DNA of 64,000 bases, from the NCBI GenBank assembly GCA_002377645.1, contig DFQF01000023.1, positions 11,618 through 75,617 of the forward strand, written 5' to 3'. A program made the position numbers and the translations under genes. How positions within the stretch are numbered: position 1 is the first letter of the stretch; every line of letters begins with the position of its first letter. This document shows positions 24,175 through 33,181 of the stretch, one piece after another. The stretch comes from Nitrospinaceae bacterium UBA3496. Lineage in GTDB: Bacteria > UBA8248. The notes beneath the pieces are model-generated. The model saw only the letters and a program-made list of their open reading frames with translations, was not told the origin of the DNA and searched no databases.

Positions 24175-26112
24175 ATGTCGAATTTAAAAGAAAATGTCTT
24201 TTTTTCAAAACGTTGGCCTGCACTCGTTGTCTTATCAATTATATCAGGGCTAGTCTATTCCCAAGCATTGAATTTTGATTTTGTATGGGATGACAGAAAA
24301 AATATTGTTGAAAACTCCTTTTTAAATCCTCCATCTCTTAAGACGATTTTATTCTTTTGGAAAAACCAATTTCTTGGAATGTATGTTCCTGTACCCTACA
24401 CGTTCTGGGGAAGTATAGAAATTTTCCGTTCTTTTTTTTCTTCTGCAGATATGAATGCGTTTGTTTTTCATTTTTCGAATATTGCTATTCATACACTGAA
24501 TGGATTTTTAGTTTTCTTTCTTCTGTCCAAAATCATTAAAAATAGTTTTGCTGTTTTATCAGCAACCATTTTTTTTGTAGTTCATCCACTCCAGACAGAA
24601 ACAGTTTCTTGGATATCTGAAACTCGAGGATTGCTTGCAACTTTCTTTGGTTTTTCATCAGTGATTTTTTATCTGCATAGTGTGTCAATAAACCATGAAA
24701 CTCAATACAAAAGATTTCTCTCTTTTAGATACATTGGTGGCTACCTTTGTTTTATCTTTGCCCTTCTTTCCAAACCCTCTTCCGCAGTTATTCCTTTATT
24801 TATAATCATTCTTGAATCTTATATATACAAAACAAAAATTAAATTTTCCTTTTTTCGTATAGCGCCGTGGTTTCTTCCTGTACTTTTCGTTGTACTTGTA
24901 ACTTCTTCAGGGCAAGGCAATACACAGCTTTACTCTTTTTGGATAAAGCCATTTATCTATCTATCCAGCATTTCCTTTTATCTTTTCAAGATAATTGTTC
25001 CTTTCTCTCTTGCACCTACATATGGACTTACACCAATTCGTATAATGTCAGAATACTGGTTCCATTTATCCTGGATTTTTCCACTCTTGATCTCCTATCT
25101 TATTTGGAGATATAGAAACAAATTTCCTTTTTTGCCAGTTTCTTGGGGTATTTTTTGCATAGGTATTCTCCCTGTATCTGGCTTTATAAATTTCACATTT
25201 CAAGATTGGTCAAACGTAGCAGATAGATATGTATATATGTCTATGTTCGGAATCTCTATTTTTATAGGATGCATACTACATACGTTTCAATCTAGATTGA
25301 AATGGGTATTTATTTCTTTTATGCTTTTTTTCTTGTCTTTTTGGAATTTTTTTGTACAGGTTCCAATATGGGAAAACGAAATGAGTCTTTGGAGTCACTG
25401 CGTTAAAAATGTTCAAATTTCTCCACACGCATATGACAACCTAGGGTTTCTAAAATTCAAACAGAAAAATTACCAAGAAGCTCTCCCATATCTTAATAAG
25501 GCAATTAAAATAAGTCCTTTTTTTCCAAAAGCCTATAACCACAGGGGAATAGTATTCTACAAATTGAACCAATTTAATGAAGCAATGAAGGACTACAATC
25601 TTTCTATTCGACTATATCTTTCAGACAAAAAAATGCTTTCAAGAGAAAATCACCTCTCTCTATCCGATGCCTACTTTAATAGAGCAAAGCTATTTAAACA
25701 CAGAAAAGAATACACACGTGCTATTAATGATTATCTTCTATCAATAAAATCAAATCCCTTAAACAGCGATTCCTTTAACAATCTTGGCGGAGTGTACCTT
25801 TTAAAGAAACAAAATCAAAAAGCTGTAGCAGTTTTCAAAAAAGCAATCTCATTGAGACCTACAAATGCAAACTTTATTTACAACCTAGGGTATGCTTATC
25901 AAATAAGTTTTAAAAATAGCAAAGCTCTCAAATACTATAATCGTGCACTTTCTATAAATAATAAAATTGGGCAAATTTACGCAAACCGTGCGATAATTTA
26001 TTTTCAACAAAAAAAATATAAACGCTCTTTCATAGAGGTAAAAAAAGCGCAGGAAACTGGTGGCAAGGTCAATCAAAAACTCTTGGAAGCATTAAAAAAA
26101 GTACTTAACTAG
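24175..26112 (+). CDS. TMTC-like integral membrane protein with C-terminal TPR repeats
   Basis: This 645-residue protein has about ten hydrophobic helices in residues 15-400 and at least four tetratricopeptide repeats from about 420 to 640 (PHAYDNLGFLKFKQKNYQEA, PKAYNHRGIVFYKLNQFNEA, SDSFNNLGGVYLLKKQNQKA, ANFIYNLGYAYQ). The first loop holds FVWDDRKNIVEN, the DD motif seen in GT-C glycosyltransferases and in eukaryotic TMTC O-mannosyltransferases. FVVHPLQTETVSWISETRG is the other strongly conserved TMTC-type segment. A role in transferring a sugar from a lipid-linked donor to an exported protein is plausible. It is followed 13 bases on by a GT9 glycosyltransferase, supporting a surface-glycan role. 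Confidence 0.8.
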   Translation: MSNLKENVFFSKRWPALVVLSIISGLVYSQALNFDFVWDDRKNIVENSFLNPPSLKTILFFWKNQFLGMYVPVPYTFWGSIEIFRSFFSSADMNAFVFHFSNIAIHTLNGFLVFFLLSKIIKNSFAVLSATIFFVVHPLQTETVSWISETRGLLATFFGFSSVIFYLHSVSINHETQYKRFLSFRYIGGYLCFIFALLSKPSSAVIPLFIIILESYIYKTKIKFSFFRIAPWFLPVLFVVLVTSSGQGNTQLYSFWIKPFIYLSSISFYLFKIIVPFSLAPTYGLTPIRIMSEYWFHLSWIFPLLISYLIWRYRNKFPFLPVSWGIFCIGILPVSGFINFTFQDWSNVADRYVYMSMFGISIFIGCILHTFQSRLKWVFISFMLFFLSFWNFFVQVPIWENEMSLWSHCVKNVQISPHAYDNLGFLKFKQKNYQEALPYLNKAIKISPFFPKAYNHRGIVFYKLNQFNEAMKDYNLSIRLYLSDKKMLSRENHLSLSDAYFNRAKLFKHRKEYTRAINDYLLSIKSNPLNSDSFNNLGGVYLLKKQNQKAVAVFKKAISLRPTNANFIYNLGYAYQISFKNSKALKYYNRALSINNKIGQIYANRAIIYFQQKKYKRSFIEVKKAQETGGKVNQKLLEALKKVLN

Positions 26113-26125
26113 GAATTGTAAAAAT

Positions 26126-27352
26126 ATGAATATAACCCCTGCAAGAAGAATAGATTATTGGATAGGTATTCCAATCTGTTTCATTCTATCTATCTACAAT
26201 AAAATCAACAGTTTATTCTGGAAAAAGGAAGTTTTACTTGAAGAACCAAAAAAATTTCTATTCATAGAACTTTCTGAAATGGGTAGTGCAATTTTAGCCT
26301 ATCCAGCAATGCGATATATAAAAAATAAGTATCCGGAGTCGGAGATATCTTTCTTGATCTTTGAAAAAAATAGACCTAGTGTTGATATACTTGGAATAAT
26401 AGATGCTGAGAATGTTTACACTATTAGGGACGATTCCTTTCTTGTTCTTTTTCAAGACGCAATCAAGATTTTGTCTAAGATAAGAGGAGAAAAATTCGAC
26501 GTAGTTTTTGACCTTGAATTTTTTACTAGAATCACGTCTATCTTAACATTTCTATCAAATGCAAAGAAAAAAGTAGGTTTTTTTAAGTATAAGATGGAAG
26601 GACTTTATAGAGGAAGATTACTTACACACGAATTACAATTCAACTGGTCTCAACATATTAGCAAAACATTCCTTTCTTTTCCAAAAGTTTTAAAAGATCC
26701 GGAGAAACATTCTCCAGAAATTGCCGAAATAGAAAAAGAAGGTGAAATCAAACTACCAATCCATTCCTCTACAGAAGAAAATTTAAACAATATCTGGAGA
26801 AAATTTAAAGCAAGAAACATGTCTGTTTCTCGCTCAAACCGATTCATCATTATGGCCCCTAGTGCTGGAGAATTACCTATCAGAGGCTGGCCATCAGAGA
26901 ACTATATTAAACTTGGTCAAAGATTACTTCAGGACGAAAACAATTTCATAATTTTCACTGGAACAAAAAAAGATAAAGAAGTATCTAAATTAATTATCGA
27001 AGAATTAGAAAATTCCAGATGTATAGATCTTACTGGAGAAACGAATTTCACTGAATTAGTCGATCTTTTTAATTTTTGTGACCTTCTGATTGTTTGTGAT
27101 TCAGGACCAGCACACTTTGCAACTCTTACTAATATTCAGAGTATCGTTCTCTTTGGACCAGGTTCGCCAAAAATATGGTCTCCGTTAGGAGATAGAACTA
27201 CAATCGTTTACGCAGGGCTACCCTGTTCACCTTGCCTTACAGCATTTAATCATAGAAATACGAAATGCGAGAATAATCTCTGTATGCAGTCAATAACTGT
27301 AGAAGAAGTTTTTAGAATCGCTTGCAAAAAAATAAATAGGGACCCAAGCTGA
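26126..27352 (+). CDS. Glycosyltransferase family 9 (heptosyltransferase-like)
   Basis: The 408-residue protein has the GT-B fold of ADP-heptose:LPS heptosyltransferases: N-terminal FLFIELSEMGSAILAYPAMRYIKNKYPESEISFLIF, then PSAGELPIRGWPSENYIKLGQRL. The donor site NFCDLLIVCDSGPAHFATLTNIQSIVLFGPGSPKIWSPLG and a C-terminal cysteine set (GLPCSPCLTAFNHRNTKCENNLCMQ) follow. The DSGPAHFAT motif is diagnostic. GT9 enzymes work on the inner face of the membrane on LPS core or related glycolipids. It is coupled to the TMTC-like gene. An intrinsic terminator for the opposite strand overlaps its 3' end. Confidence 0.88.
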   Translation: MNITPARRIDYWIGIPICFILSIYNKINSLFWKKEVLLEEPKKFLFIELSEMGSAILAYPAMRYIKNKYPESEISFLIFEKNRPSVDILGIIDAENVYTIRDDSFLVLFQDAIKILSKIRGEKFDVVFDLEFFTRITSILTFLSNAKKKVGFFKYKMEGLYRGRLLTHELQFNWSQHISKTFLSFPKVLKDPEKHSPEIAEIEKEGEIKLPIHSSTEENLNNIWRKFKARNMSVSRSNRFIIMAPSAGELPIRGWPSENYIKLGQRLLQDENNFIIFTGTKKDKEVSKLIIEELENSRCIDLTGETNFTELVDLFNFCDLLIVCDSGPAHFATLTNIQSIVLFGPGSPKIWSPLGDRTTIVYAGLPCSPCLTAFNHRNTKCENNLCMQSITVEEVFRIACKKINRDPS

Positions 27353-27368
27353 ATTCTCGGATCCCTAT
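27329..27368 (-). terminator. Intrinsic terminator of the LVIVD-repeat gene
   Basis: On the minus strand a stem formed by 27359-27368 and 27336-27344 (ATAGGGATCC with GGTCCCTAT, one bulged base) is followed by TTATTTTTTTGC. A GC-containing stem with a T-tract directly after the LVIVD gene stop at 27384 fits Rho-independent termination. The T-tract lies inside the end of the opposing GT9 gene. Confidence 0.65.
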
Positions 27369-27383
27369 AAATTAGAGTGAAAT

Positions 27384-28655
27384 TTAACCTGTATATTCAA
27401 TTATGTGTAAACCTAATCCCCATCTATCTGCCATATAAACTAATCCTGTTTCTTTGTCGACCTGTACGTCATTGCTCTGGGGACAACATCTTTCTTTATT
27501 GCCCTCTGGAAGATAATACCCTACTTCTTTAGGATTGAATGGATTAGACCAATCTACAATTCTAAGTCCAGCGTTAAACCAACAAATATACATGAGATCA
27601 TCTTTTTCCATACCGAGCCATATATTGTGTGCACCATAACGCGACCCAGTTTGGCTCCATTTTTTATCTATAGGTCTCATCTCTATAGGATCAATTTCAT
27701 GTGGCATAAAAGTACTGCAAATGGTCGGATTATGAATATCTCTCATGTCATAAAAAGTTACAAAAGCAGGAGGATCATCACAATTCACCGTTGTAGTTTC
27801 ATGTGTGACAATGGCAAACTCTGAACCTGGAGGAACTAAAAATGAATGGTAACATCCAGGCCAGCCATGTGATTCATGGGGATTTTGACGCCACATAAAC
27901 TCTGGATTAGAAGGATCTGTCAAATCAAACATAGCGATACCTGCATCCCAATAACCAGCAGTAACATAATTTCCGAATGGGTTTCCTTCATGTATCCACG
28001 CGCCATCTCCTACGATATCTACATCCCAAGATGGGTCTTCGCCATGTTTTTGTCCCGGAATCCATCCTAAACCAATAAGTTCAGGAGCCCATGCATCTTT
28101 CATGTCATGAACTAAAAGAATTTTTCCATCGAAGCCATCTTTAAAACCGGAACTATAAAGCAATTGTCTATTTTTATCATAAATAGGTCTATGAATACCA
28201 AATCCATCTGTCTCGATATAATTCACAAATTTTGGATGGAAAGGATCTGTATTATCAAAAATACGCAAACCACCAACTACTTCAGGATCATCCTTGAAAG
28301 CTGGCCGAATCTCACTATTAGTAAGAAGAACTTCGTCATTAATACGAAGAACCTTATGAGTTCTTGCCGCAGGGCTATCAACCAATTGATTAATAATTTT
28401 AGGATTTTTTGGATCTTTCACATCAAGAATAGTCATCCCATCATGTCCATTTACGCCCGATGCAGCTACATAGCAGATTCCTCCACCAACCTGTATCTGA
28501 AAAGCGTCTCCCCATCCGTTTAAGTCTGAATGAGCAACTAGACGTGTATTATGACATTCTTCCGGCCAAGGTTCGCTTAGCACATGATCAACACCAGTGT
28601 AAGCATCGTTACCCCCACCCCGAATAGGATTAGGGTGATAAGAAGGTTTAGGCAT
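27384..28655 (-). CDS. LVIVD-repeat beta-propeller protein
   Basis: The start is ATG 28655, preceded by GGAGG 5 bases upstream; an in-frame ATG at 28673 lacks a site. The product of about 423 residues is built of repeated beta blades of the LVIVD type. Each has a hydrophobic strand with D-x-x-D/NP-x-x-P turn (GMTILDVKDPKNPKI, GLRIFDNTDPFHPKF, GIAMFDLTDPSNPEF, GLRIVDWSNPFNPKE), giving roughly seven blades. Several histidines (DGFGIHRPIYD, KHGED, SHGWPGCYHSF, YGAHN, RCCPQSND) could form a central metal site. No signal peptide is visible, so it is probably cytosolic. Function is unknown; propeller proteins of this kind are common in uncultivated marine bacteria. Confidence 0.8.
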   Translation of the reverse strand: MPKPSYHPNPIRGGGNDAYTGVDHVLSEPWPEECHNTRLVAHSDLNGWGDAFQIQVGGGICYVAASGVNGHDGMTILDVKDPKNPKIINQLVDSPAARTHKVLRINDEVLLTNSEIRPAFKDDPEVVGGLRIFDNTDPFHPKFVNYIETDGFGIHRPIYDKNRQLLYSSGFKDGFDGKILLVHDMKDAWAPELIGLGWIPGQKHGEDPSWDVDIVGDGAWIHEGNPFGNYVTAGYWDAGIAMFDLTDPSNPEFMWRQNPHESHGWPGCYHSFLVPPGSEFAIVTHETTTVNCDDPPAFVTFYDMRDIHNPTICSTFMPHEIDPIEMRPIDKKWSQTGSRYGAHNIWLGMEKDDLMYICWFNAGLRIVDWSNPFNPKEVGYYLPEGNKERCCPQSNDVQVDKETGLVYMADRWGLGLHIIEYTG

Positions 28656-28848
28656 CAGTTTCCTCCAAAACATATTATGAAATAGAAAATGTTGAGAAAA
28701 TATACATCAATCTGTAAATTATCTAAAAGCAAAAAATAAAAAAAAAAATCAAATAGGTCTCCCTAATCTAGGATTATGCTACTATGTAAACGTTTTTTCT
28801 GCTTGGAGTTTCAAGACAACTATAAATTAACCCAACTGGAAAGAAGTA

Positions 28849-29367
28849 GTGAAAATATTAATTGATGGATACAACCTAATTCATACAATCCCGTTAATAG
28901 CAGAAGAATTAGACCGGGATTTAGAATCTTCGAGAAATAGCCTTGTAAGACTTTTAAATACTTATCGTTCCAGCAAAAAAGATATTTATCCAATAACTAT
29001 TGTTTTTGATGGTCAAAAAGAACATTTTGACAAAAGGAATACACCTCCTAGGGGCATTAGCATAACGTTTTCAAGGGGAGAAACTGCAGATGAATTAATT
29101 GTAAAAATGGTAAAAAATGAATATAAGGGGTCAATTTTGGTGACTTCGGACAAAGAATTGAGAAAAAATGCAGAACCGTATGTAAATACTCTCTTTTATT
29201 CTGAACAATTTGCAGATCGTATCTTATTGTCAACTTTGATTACAGAAGAACACTATTCAGAGGAAACTCCTTTGCACAATCAAAAAATCGACACAAAGAA
29301 AAAAGGAAATCCTCGAAAATTATCAAAAAGAGAAAGACATAGAAATAAATTTTTAAGAAAACTTTAA
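28849..29367 (+). CDS. NYN-domain (YacP/Rae1-like) ribonuclease
   Basis: The 172-residue protein begins at GTG 28849 after a GGAAAG site. KILIDGYNLIHTIP places the first acidic metal ligand, ITIVFDGQKEHFD the second, and ILVTSDKELRKNA the third, as in the PIN-like NYN fold of YacP/Rae1. Rae1 in Bacillus cleaves mRNA on the ribosome. A basic C-terminal tail (KKGNPRKLSKRERHRNKFLRKL) may contact RNA. It ends overlapping by 4 bases with the convergent VTT-domain gene. Confidence 0.85.
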   Translation: MKILIDGYNLIHTIPLIAEELDRDLESSRNSLVRLLNTYRSSKKDIYPITIVFDGQKEHFDKRNTPPRGISITFSRGETADELIVKMVKNEYKGSILVTSDKELRKNAEPYVNTLFYSEQFADRILLSTLITEEHYSEETPLHNQKIDTKKKGNPRKLSKRERHRNKFLRKL

Positions 29368-30020
29368 TAAAATTTTTCTTTCCCATAAATTCCGACAATA
29401 ATCAACAAAAGAAGAAGAAGAAAACCTGCTGCGGTGAGCCATACATTTGCTGCAGCAAATGATGCCCCAAGAATAGAAAATGCGAGAGTCGCTGGAACCA
29501 TTCCTAGTAAAGTAGCAACGCCAAATTTCAGGGGATTAATCGAAGTTAGACCTGCAAGATAACTGACCAAATCAAAAGAAATAATGGGAAATAACCGCAA
29601 GATAAAAATCCCTTTTCCTCCATGTTGTGTTACGAATTCATCAATTTTACGACTTGTCTTTAAAGCACATAAGAAAGGACGTCCAAACCAAGCAGAAATA
29701 TAAAATGCAACGTATGAAGCAAAAATTGCAGAAAAAATTGAAAGGAAAAAACCATAGACAGGACCGAAGATCATTGCATTTGCTAAAGTAATTAGGAACG
29801 AAGGAAGTGGTGCTATTAATGTTTGTAAAATCATAAGAAGAAATGAAACAAAAGGTCCCCAAAAACCGTATGAAAGGATATATTCCTTTAATTCTGCAAG
29901 ATTACCGGACAAAAGGAGTTGCCACCCCTCTTCCATAAATACATAAATGATTTTCGCATAAAAAAATAAAATAATTCCTACAACCAATATAGATAGAAAA
30001 TAAAAACTATTTTTTTTCAT
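29364..30020 (-). CDS. VTT-domain (TVP38/TMEM64, DedA-like) membrane protein
   Basis: The 218-residue protein has about five to six hydrophobic segments and the VTT core: PLPSFLITLANAMIFGPVYGFFLSIFSAIFASYVAFYISAWFGRPF, then GKGIFILRLFPIISFDLVSYLAGLTSINPLKFGVATLLG. The F-G-x-x-x-G and R-x-x-P motifs match the SNARE-associated/DedA family, whose members move phospholipids or polyprenyl carriers across the membrane. Its start lies 14 bases inside the end of the acyl-CoA synthetase gene, indicating translational coupling, though no shared pathway is evident. Confidence 0.87.
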   Translation of the reverse strand: MKKNSFYFLSILVVGIILFFYAKIIYVFMEEGWQLLLSGNLAELKEYILSYGFWGPFVSFLLMILQTLIAPLPSFLITLANAMIFGPVYGFFLSIFSAIFASYVAFYISAWFGRPFLCALKTSRKIDEFVTQHGGKGIFILRLFPIISFDLVSYLAGLTSINPLKFGVATLLGMVPATLAFSILGASFAAANVWLTAAGFLLLLLLIIVGIYGKEKFY

Positions 30021-31902
30021 TTGCAGTAAGAGATGCCTTTATTTCCTCTAAGATTAACGGATCATCTATAGTGGCAGGAAGTTTATAGGTTTCACCGTCT
30101 ACCATTTTAGACATAGTTCCCCTTAAAATCTTTCCTGAACGCGTCTTTGGCAAACGTTTAACTACTATAGCTTCCTTGAAAGCAGCTACAGCACCTATTT
30201 GATGACGAACTAATTTTATTACATCTTCAATAACTACCTCATTTGTCTTTTCGGAGCCAGATTTTAGTACAAGGAACCCCATCGGAACTTGCCCTTTTAA
30301 ATTATCTTGAATACCTACTACAGCACATTCTGCAACATCAGGATGTGAACATAAGACTTCTTCCATAGCACCTGTAGAAAGTCTATGGCCAGCAACATTA
30401 ATAATATCGTCAGTACGAGACATTACAAAAACATAACCGTCTTCATCCATATAACCTGCGTCCCCAGTTTTATAAAAACCAGGAAACTCACTTAAATAAG
30501 AATCAATAAATCTGTCATCTGCATTCCACAAAGTCAAAAGACAACCGGGAGGAAGAGGTAATTTTACGCAGAGAGAACCCATTTCTCCTCTTTCTACCTC
30601 CCTACACTCAGGATCTAATACTGAGAAATCAAAACCAGAGACTGGTTTAGTAGGAGACCCATATTTAACTGGCAATTTCTCTATGCCGATACTATTTGCT
30701 AACATTGGCCAACCTGATTCTGTTTGCCAATAGTGATCAATTACGGGAACACCAATTTTTTGTTCTGCCCACATAACAGTATCAGGATCAGAACGTTCAC
30801 CTGCAAGAAATAAAGTCTCAAACGAACTGAGATCTTTATCTTTCATTAATTCTGCATCTGGATCTTCTCGTTTTATCGCACGGAAAGCTGTAGGTGCAGT
30901 AAATAAAGCCTTTACTTTGTGCTCAGAAATTATTCTCCAAAACACTCCTGCATCCGGAGTTCCTACTGGCTTTCCTTCAAATAAAATGGAAGTACATCCA
31001 TGAAGAAGCGGTCCATATACGATATAAGAATGTCCTACAACCCATCCTATATCTGATGCTGCCCAAAACACATCACCAGGCTCGATATTGTAAACGTTTT
31101 TCATCGACCATTTCAAAGAAACCATATGACCACCGTTATCCCTAACTACACCTTTAGGCTGAGCGGTAGTTCCTGATGTATATAAAATATAGAGAGGATC
31201 TGTAGAGTCAACCAAGACACAGTCGGTCATTTCTGATATATCGATAAAATCATTCCAATCGATATCTAAGGCATTATTCATAGTCGCTAAAGTTTGCTCT
31301 CTTTGTAAAATTACGCAACATTTAGGTTTAAACTCAGATAGATTTAATGCTTCATCAAGTAAAGGTTTATATGGAATCACTCCAGATGGTTCAATTCCAC
31401 AAGAAGCAGAGATTATCATTTTTGGCTTAGCATCATCTATACGAGTAGCCAATTCATTTGGAGCAAACCCTCCAAAAACTACAGAATGTACTGCTCCAAC
31501 CCTTGCACAAGCGAGCATAGCAATCACTGCTTCCGGAACCATAGGCATATAAATTAAAACTCGGTCTCCTTTTTGCACTCCATTTTCCTGCAAACCACCC
31601 GCAAATTTCGAAACCTGTTCTAAAAGTTCCCGATATGTTAGTTTTTGAATTGGTGCTCCTGTAATAGGACTATCATATATTAGAGCTACTTGTTCTCCTC
31701 TGCCTTCATCGACATGACGATCTACACAATTATAACAAGTATTGACTTGCGCACCTGGGAACCATCGATAAAAAGGGGGATTTGAACTATCTAAAACTAC
31801 ATCCCATTTTTTATGCCAAAATAAGTCTTCTGCAGCATCAGCCCAATATTTTTCAGATTCATCTAAAGATTTTAAAAATTCGTTCTCATACCGAGAAAGC
31901 AT
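30007..31902 (-). CDS. prpE: Propionyl-CoA synthetase-like AMP-forming acyl-CoA ligase
   Basis: Starting at ATG 31902 (GAGGG 6 bases upstream) the product has about 631 residues, typical for PrpE/Acs. Seen are an N-terminal ACAS_N region, the P-loop YTSGTTAQPKGVVRDNGGH (the VRDNGGH ending is characteristic of propionyl-CoA synthetases), YWQTESGWP, YKTGDAGYMDEDGYVFVMSRTDDIINVAGHRLST and the C-terminal acetylation/catalytic site TRSGKILRGT. It activates propionate or another short acid with ATP and CoA. No other prp gene is linked except the distant MmgE/PrpD protein at 18-19.5 kb. Confidence 0.9.
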   Translation of the reverse strand: MLSRYENEFLKSLDESEKYWADAAEDLFWHKKWDVVLDSSNPPFYRWFPGAQVNTCYNCVDRHVDEGRGEQVALIYDSPITGAPIQKLTYRELLEQVSKFAGGLQENGVQKGDRVLIYMPMVPEAVIAMLACARVGAVHSVVFGGFAPNELATRIDDAKPKMIISASCGIEPSGVIPYKPLLDEALNLSEFKPKCCVILQREQTLATMNNALDIDWNDFIDISEMTDCVLVDSTDPLYILYTSGTTAQPKGVVRDNGGHMVSLKWSMKNVYNIEPGDVFWAASDIGWVVGHSYIVYGPLLHGCTSILFEGKPVGTPDAGVFWRIISEHKVKALFTAPTAFRAIKREDPDAELMKDKDLSSFETLFLAGERSDPDTVMWAEQKIGVPVIDHYWQTESGWPMLANSIGIEKLPVKYGSPTKPVSGFDFSVLDPECREVERGEMGSLCVKLPLPPGCLLTLWNADDRFIDSYLSEFPGFYKTGDAGYMDEDGYVFVMSRTDDIINVAGHRLSTGAMEEVLCSHPDVAECAVVGIQDNLKGQVPMGFLVLKSGSEKTNEVVIEDVIKLVRHQIGAVAAFKEAIVVKRLPKTRSGKILRGTMSKMVDGETYKLPATIDDPLILEEIKASLTANEKK

Positions 31903-32044
31903 TTTCACCCTCACAAAAAAGTCTAATAGTTATAAAAATATATGATTTGCAAGCATAACAAATATTATCAAAATATGTTCAAATGAAAATATCTTTTATT
32001 CTATTTAGCAAATACCTAGAGATTTTTTATAGGGAGTTTACAGT

Positions 32045-33166
32045 TTGTCATCACTAAAGTGTACAAGCTGCGACGTTGAGTTTCCTGATGAAGAACCACG
32101 ATGGAGATGCGAATGTGGTGGCACTCTAGATATAAAAATAGAAAATATCTTTCCAAAAAAGTTGCTTGGTTCAAGAGAATCGAGCCTTTGGAGATATAAA
32201 GAATCTATTCCTCTGAAGAATATAAAAAATAAGATTAGCCTTGGAGAAGGAATGACTCCGTTGAGGGATTTTCCTTTCGCAAAAATGGAAATCCAATGCA
32301 AACTAGATTTCTTTTTTCCAACAGGTTCTTTCAAAGATAGGGGTTCAACTGTACTAGCAAGCAAATTAAAAGAGTGGGAAATCAAAAAAGTTTTAGGCGA
32401 TTCTTCGGGAAACGCCGCAGCATCAATAGCTGCATACACATCACTTGCAGATATTGAATGTGACATGTACGTGCCCGATAACACCTCGGAAATTAAATGT
32501 ATGCAGATCTCAGCTTTTGGTGCGAATCTAAAAAAAATAAAAGGTCCCAGACAATCAACTACTGAAGCTGCATTAAGAGAAACTAAACATTGTTTCTATG
32601 CTAGTCATTTTTGGAACTGCTGGTTTAATCATGGAACTAAAACATGGGCTTTTGAATTATGGGAACAAATGCAACAAACAGTCCCTGACTCAGTTATCAT
32701 TCCAGTAGGTCACGGTTCCTTAGTTATAGGTGCTTACAAAGGATTTAAGGAACTGATGGATGCAGGTTATTCAGATAAATTACCAAAAATTTATGCTGTT
32801 CAAACCAAAAATTGTGCGCCACTAGTCCAAATTTGGGATCAAAAACTTACAAAAATCCCTGAAATAAGATTAAATTCTAGCTTGGCTGATGGAATTAGTG
32901 TAAGCAAACCTGTACGTTGGAAACAAATTATTGAGGCTGTTCATGAAACAGACGGGGAATTATTTGCCGTTGAAGAAAATAAAATTGGATTGATTTTAAA
33001 ATATTTTGCAAAACAAGGAATTTTAATGGAACCTACATGTGCAATTCCATTTTTAGGTCTAAAAGAACTTTTAGATTCGAATAAAATCTCTAAAAAAGAT
33101 ATTATTGTTATTCCAGTAACAGGTAGTGGACTAAAGACACCAGAAAAATTACAACAATTCTTTTAA
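32045..33166 (+). CDS. Threonine synthase-like PLP enzyme with N-terminal zinc ribbon
   Basis: The start is TTG 32045 with GGGAG upstream. The 373-residue protein has a four-cysteine ribbon (C6, C9, C22, C24) then a fold-type II PLP domain with the PLP lysine in FPTGSFKDRGS, a Ser/Asn loop DSSGNAAASIAAY, the glycine loop VIIPVGHGSLVIGAYKGFK and a C-terminal IPVTGSGLKTP. This is the arrangement of archaeal-type threonine synthases, which use O-phosphohomoserine. No other threonine or homoserine gene is close; it is followed 15 bases on by an M20 peptidase, so a different amino acid beta/gamma-elimination role is possible. Confidence 0.85.
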   Translation: MSSLKCTSCDVEFPDEEPRWRCECGGTLDIKIENIFPKKLLGSRESSLWRYKESIPLKNIKNKISLGEGMTPLRDFPFAKMEIQCKLDFFFPTGSFKDRGSTVLASKLKEWEIKKVLGDSSGNAAASIAAYTSLADIECDMYVPDNTSEIKCMQISAFGANLKKIKGPRQSTTEAALRETKHCFYASHFWNCWFNHGTKTWAFELWEQMQQTVPDSVIIPVGHGSLVIGAYKGFKELMDAGYSDKLPKIYAVQTKNCAPLVQIWDQKLTKIPEIRLNSSLADGISVSKPVRWKQIIEAVHETDGELFAVEENKIGLILKYFAKQGILMEPTCAIPFLGLKELLDSNKISKKDIIVIPVTGSGLKTPEKLQQFF

Positions 33167-33181
33167 TTTCAGGAGTAACAC

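Noticed and set aside
28740-28760. Poly-A tract upstream of the NYN gene as a mobile-element scar
   Set aside because: There are no target-site duplications or terminal inverted repeats around it.
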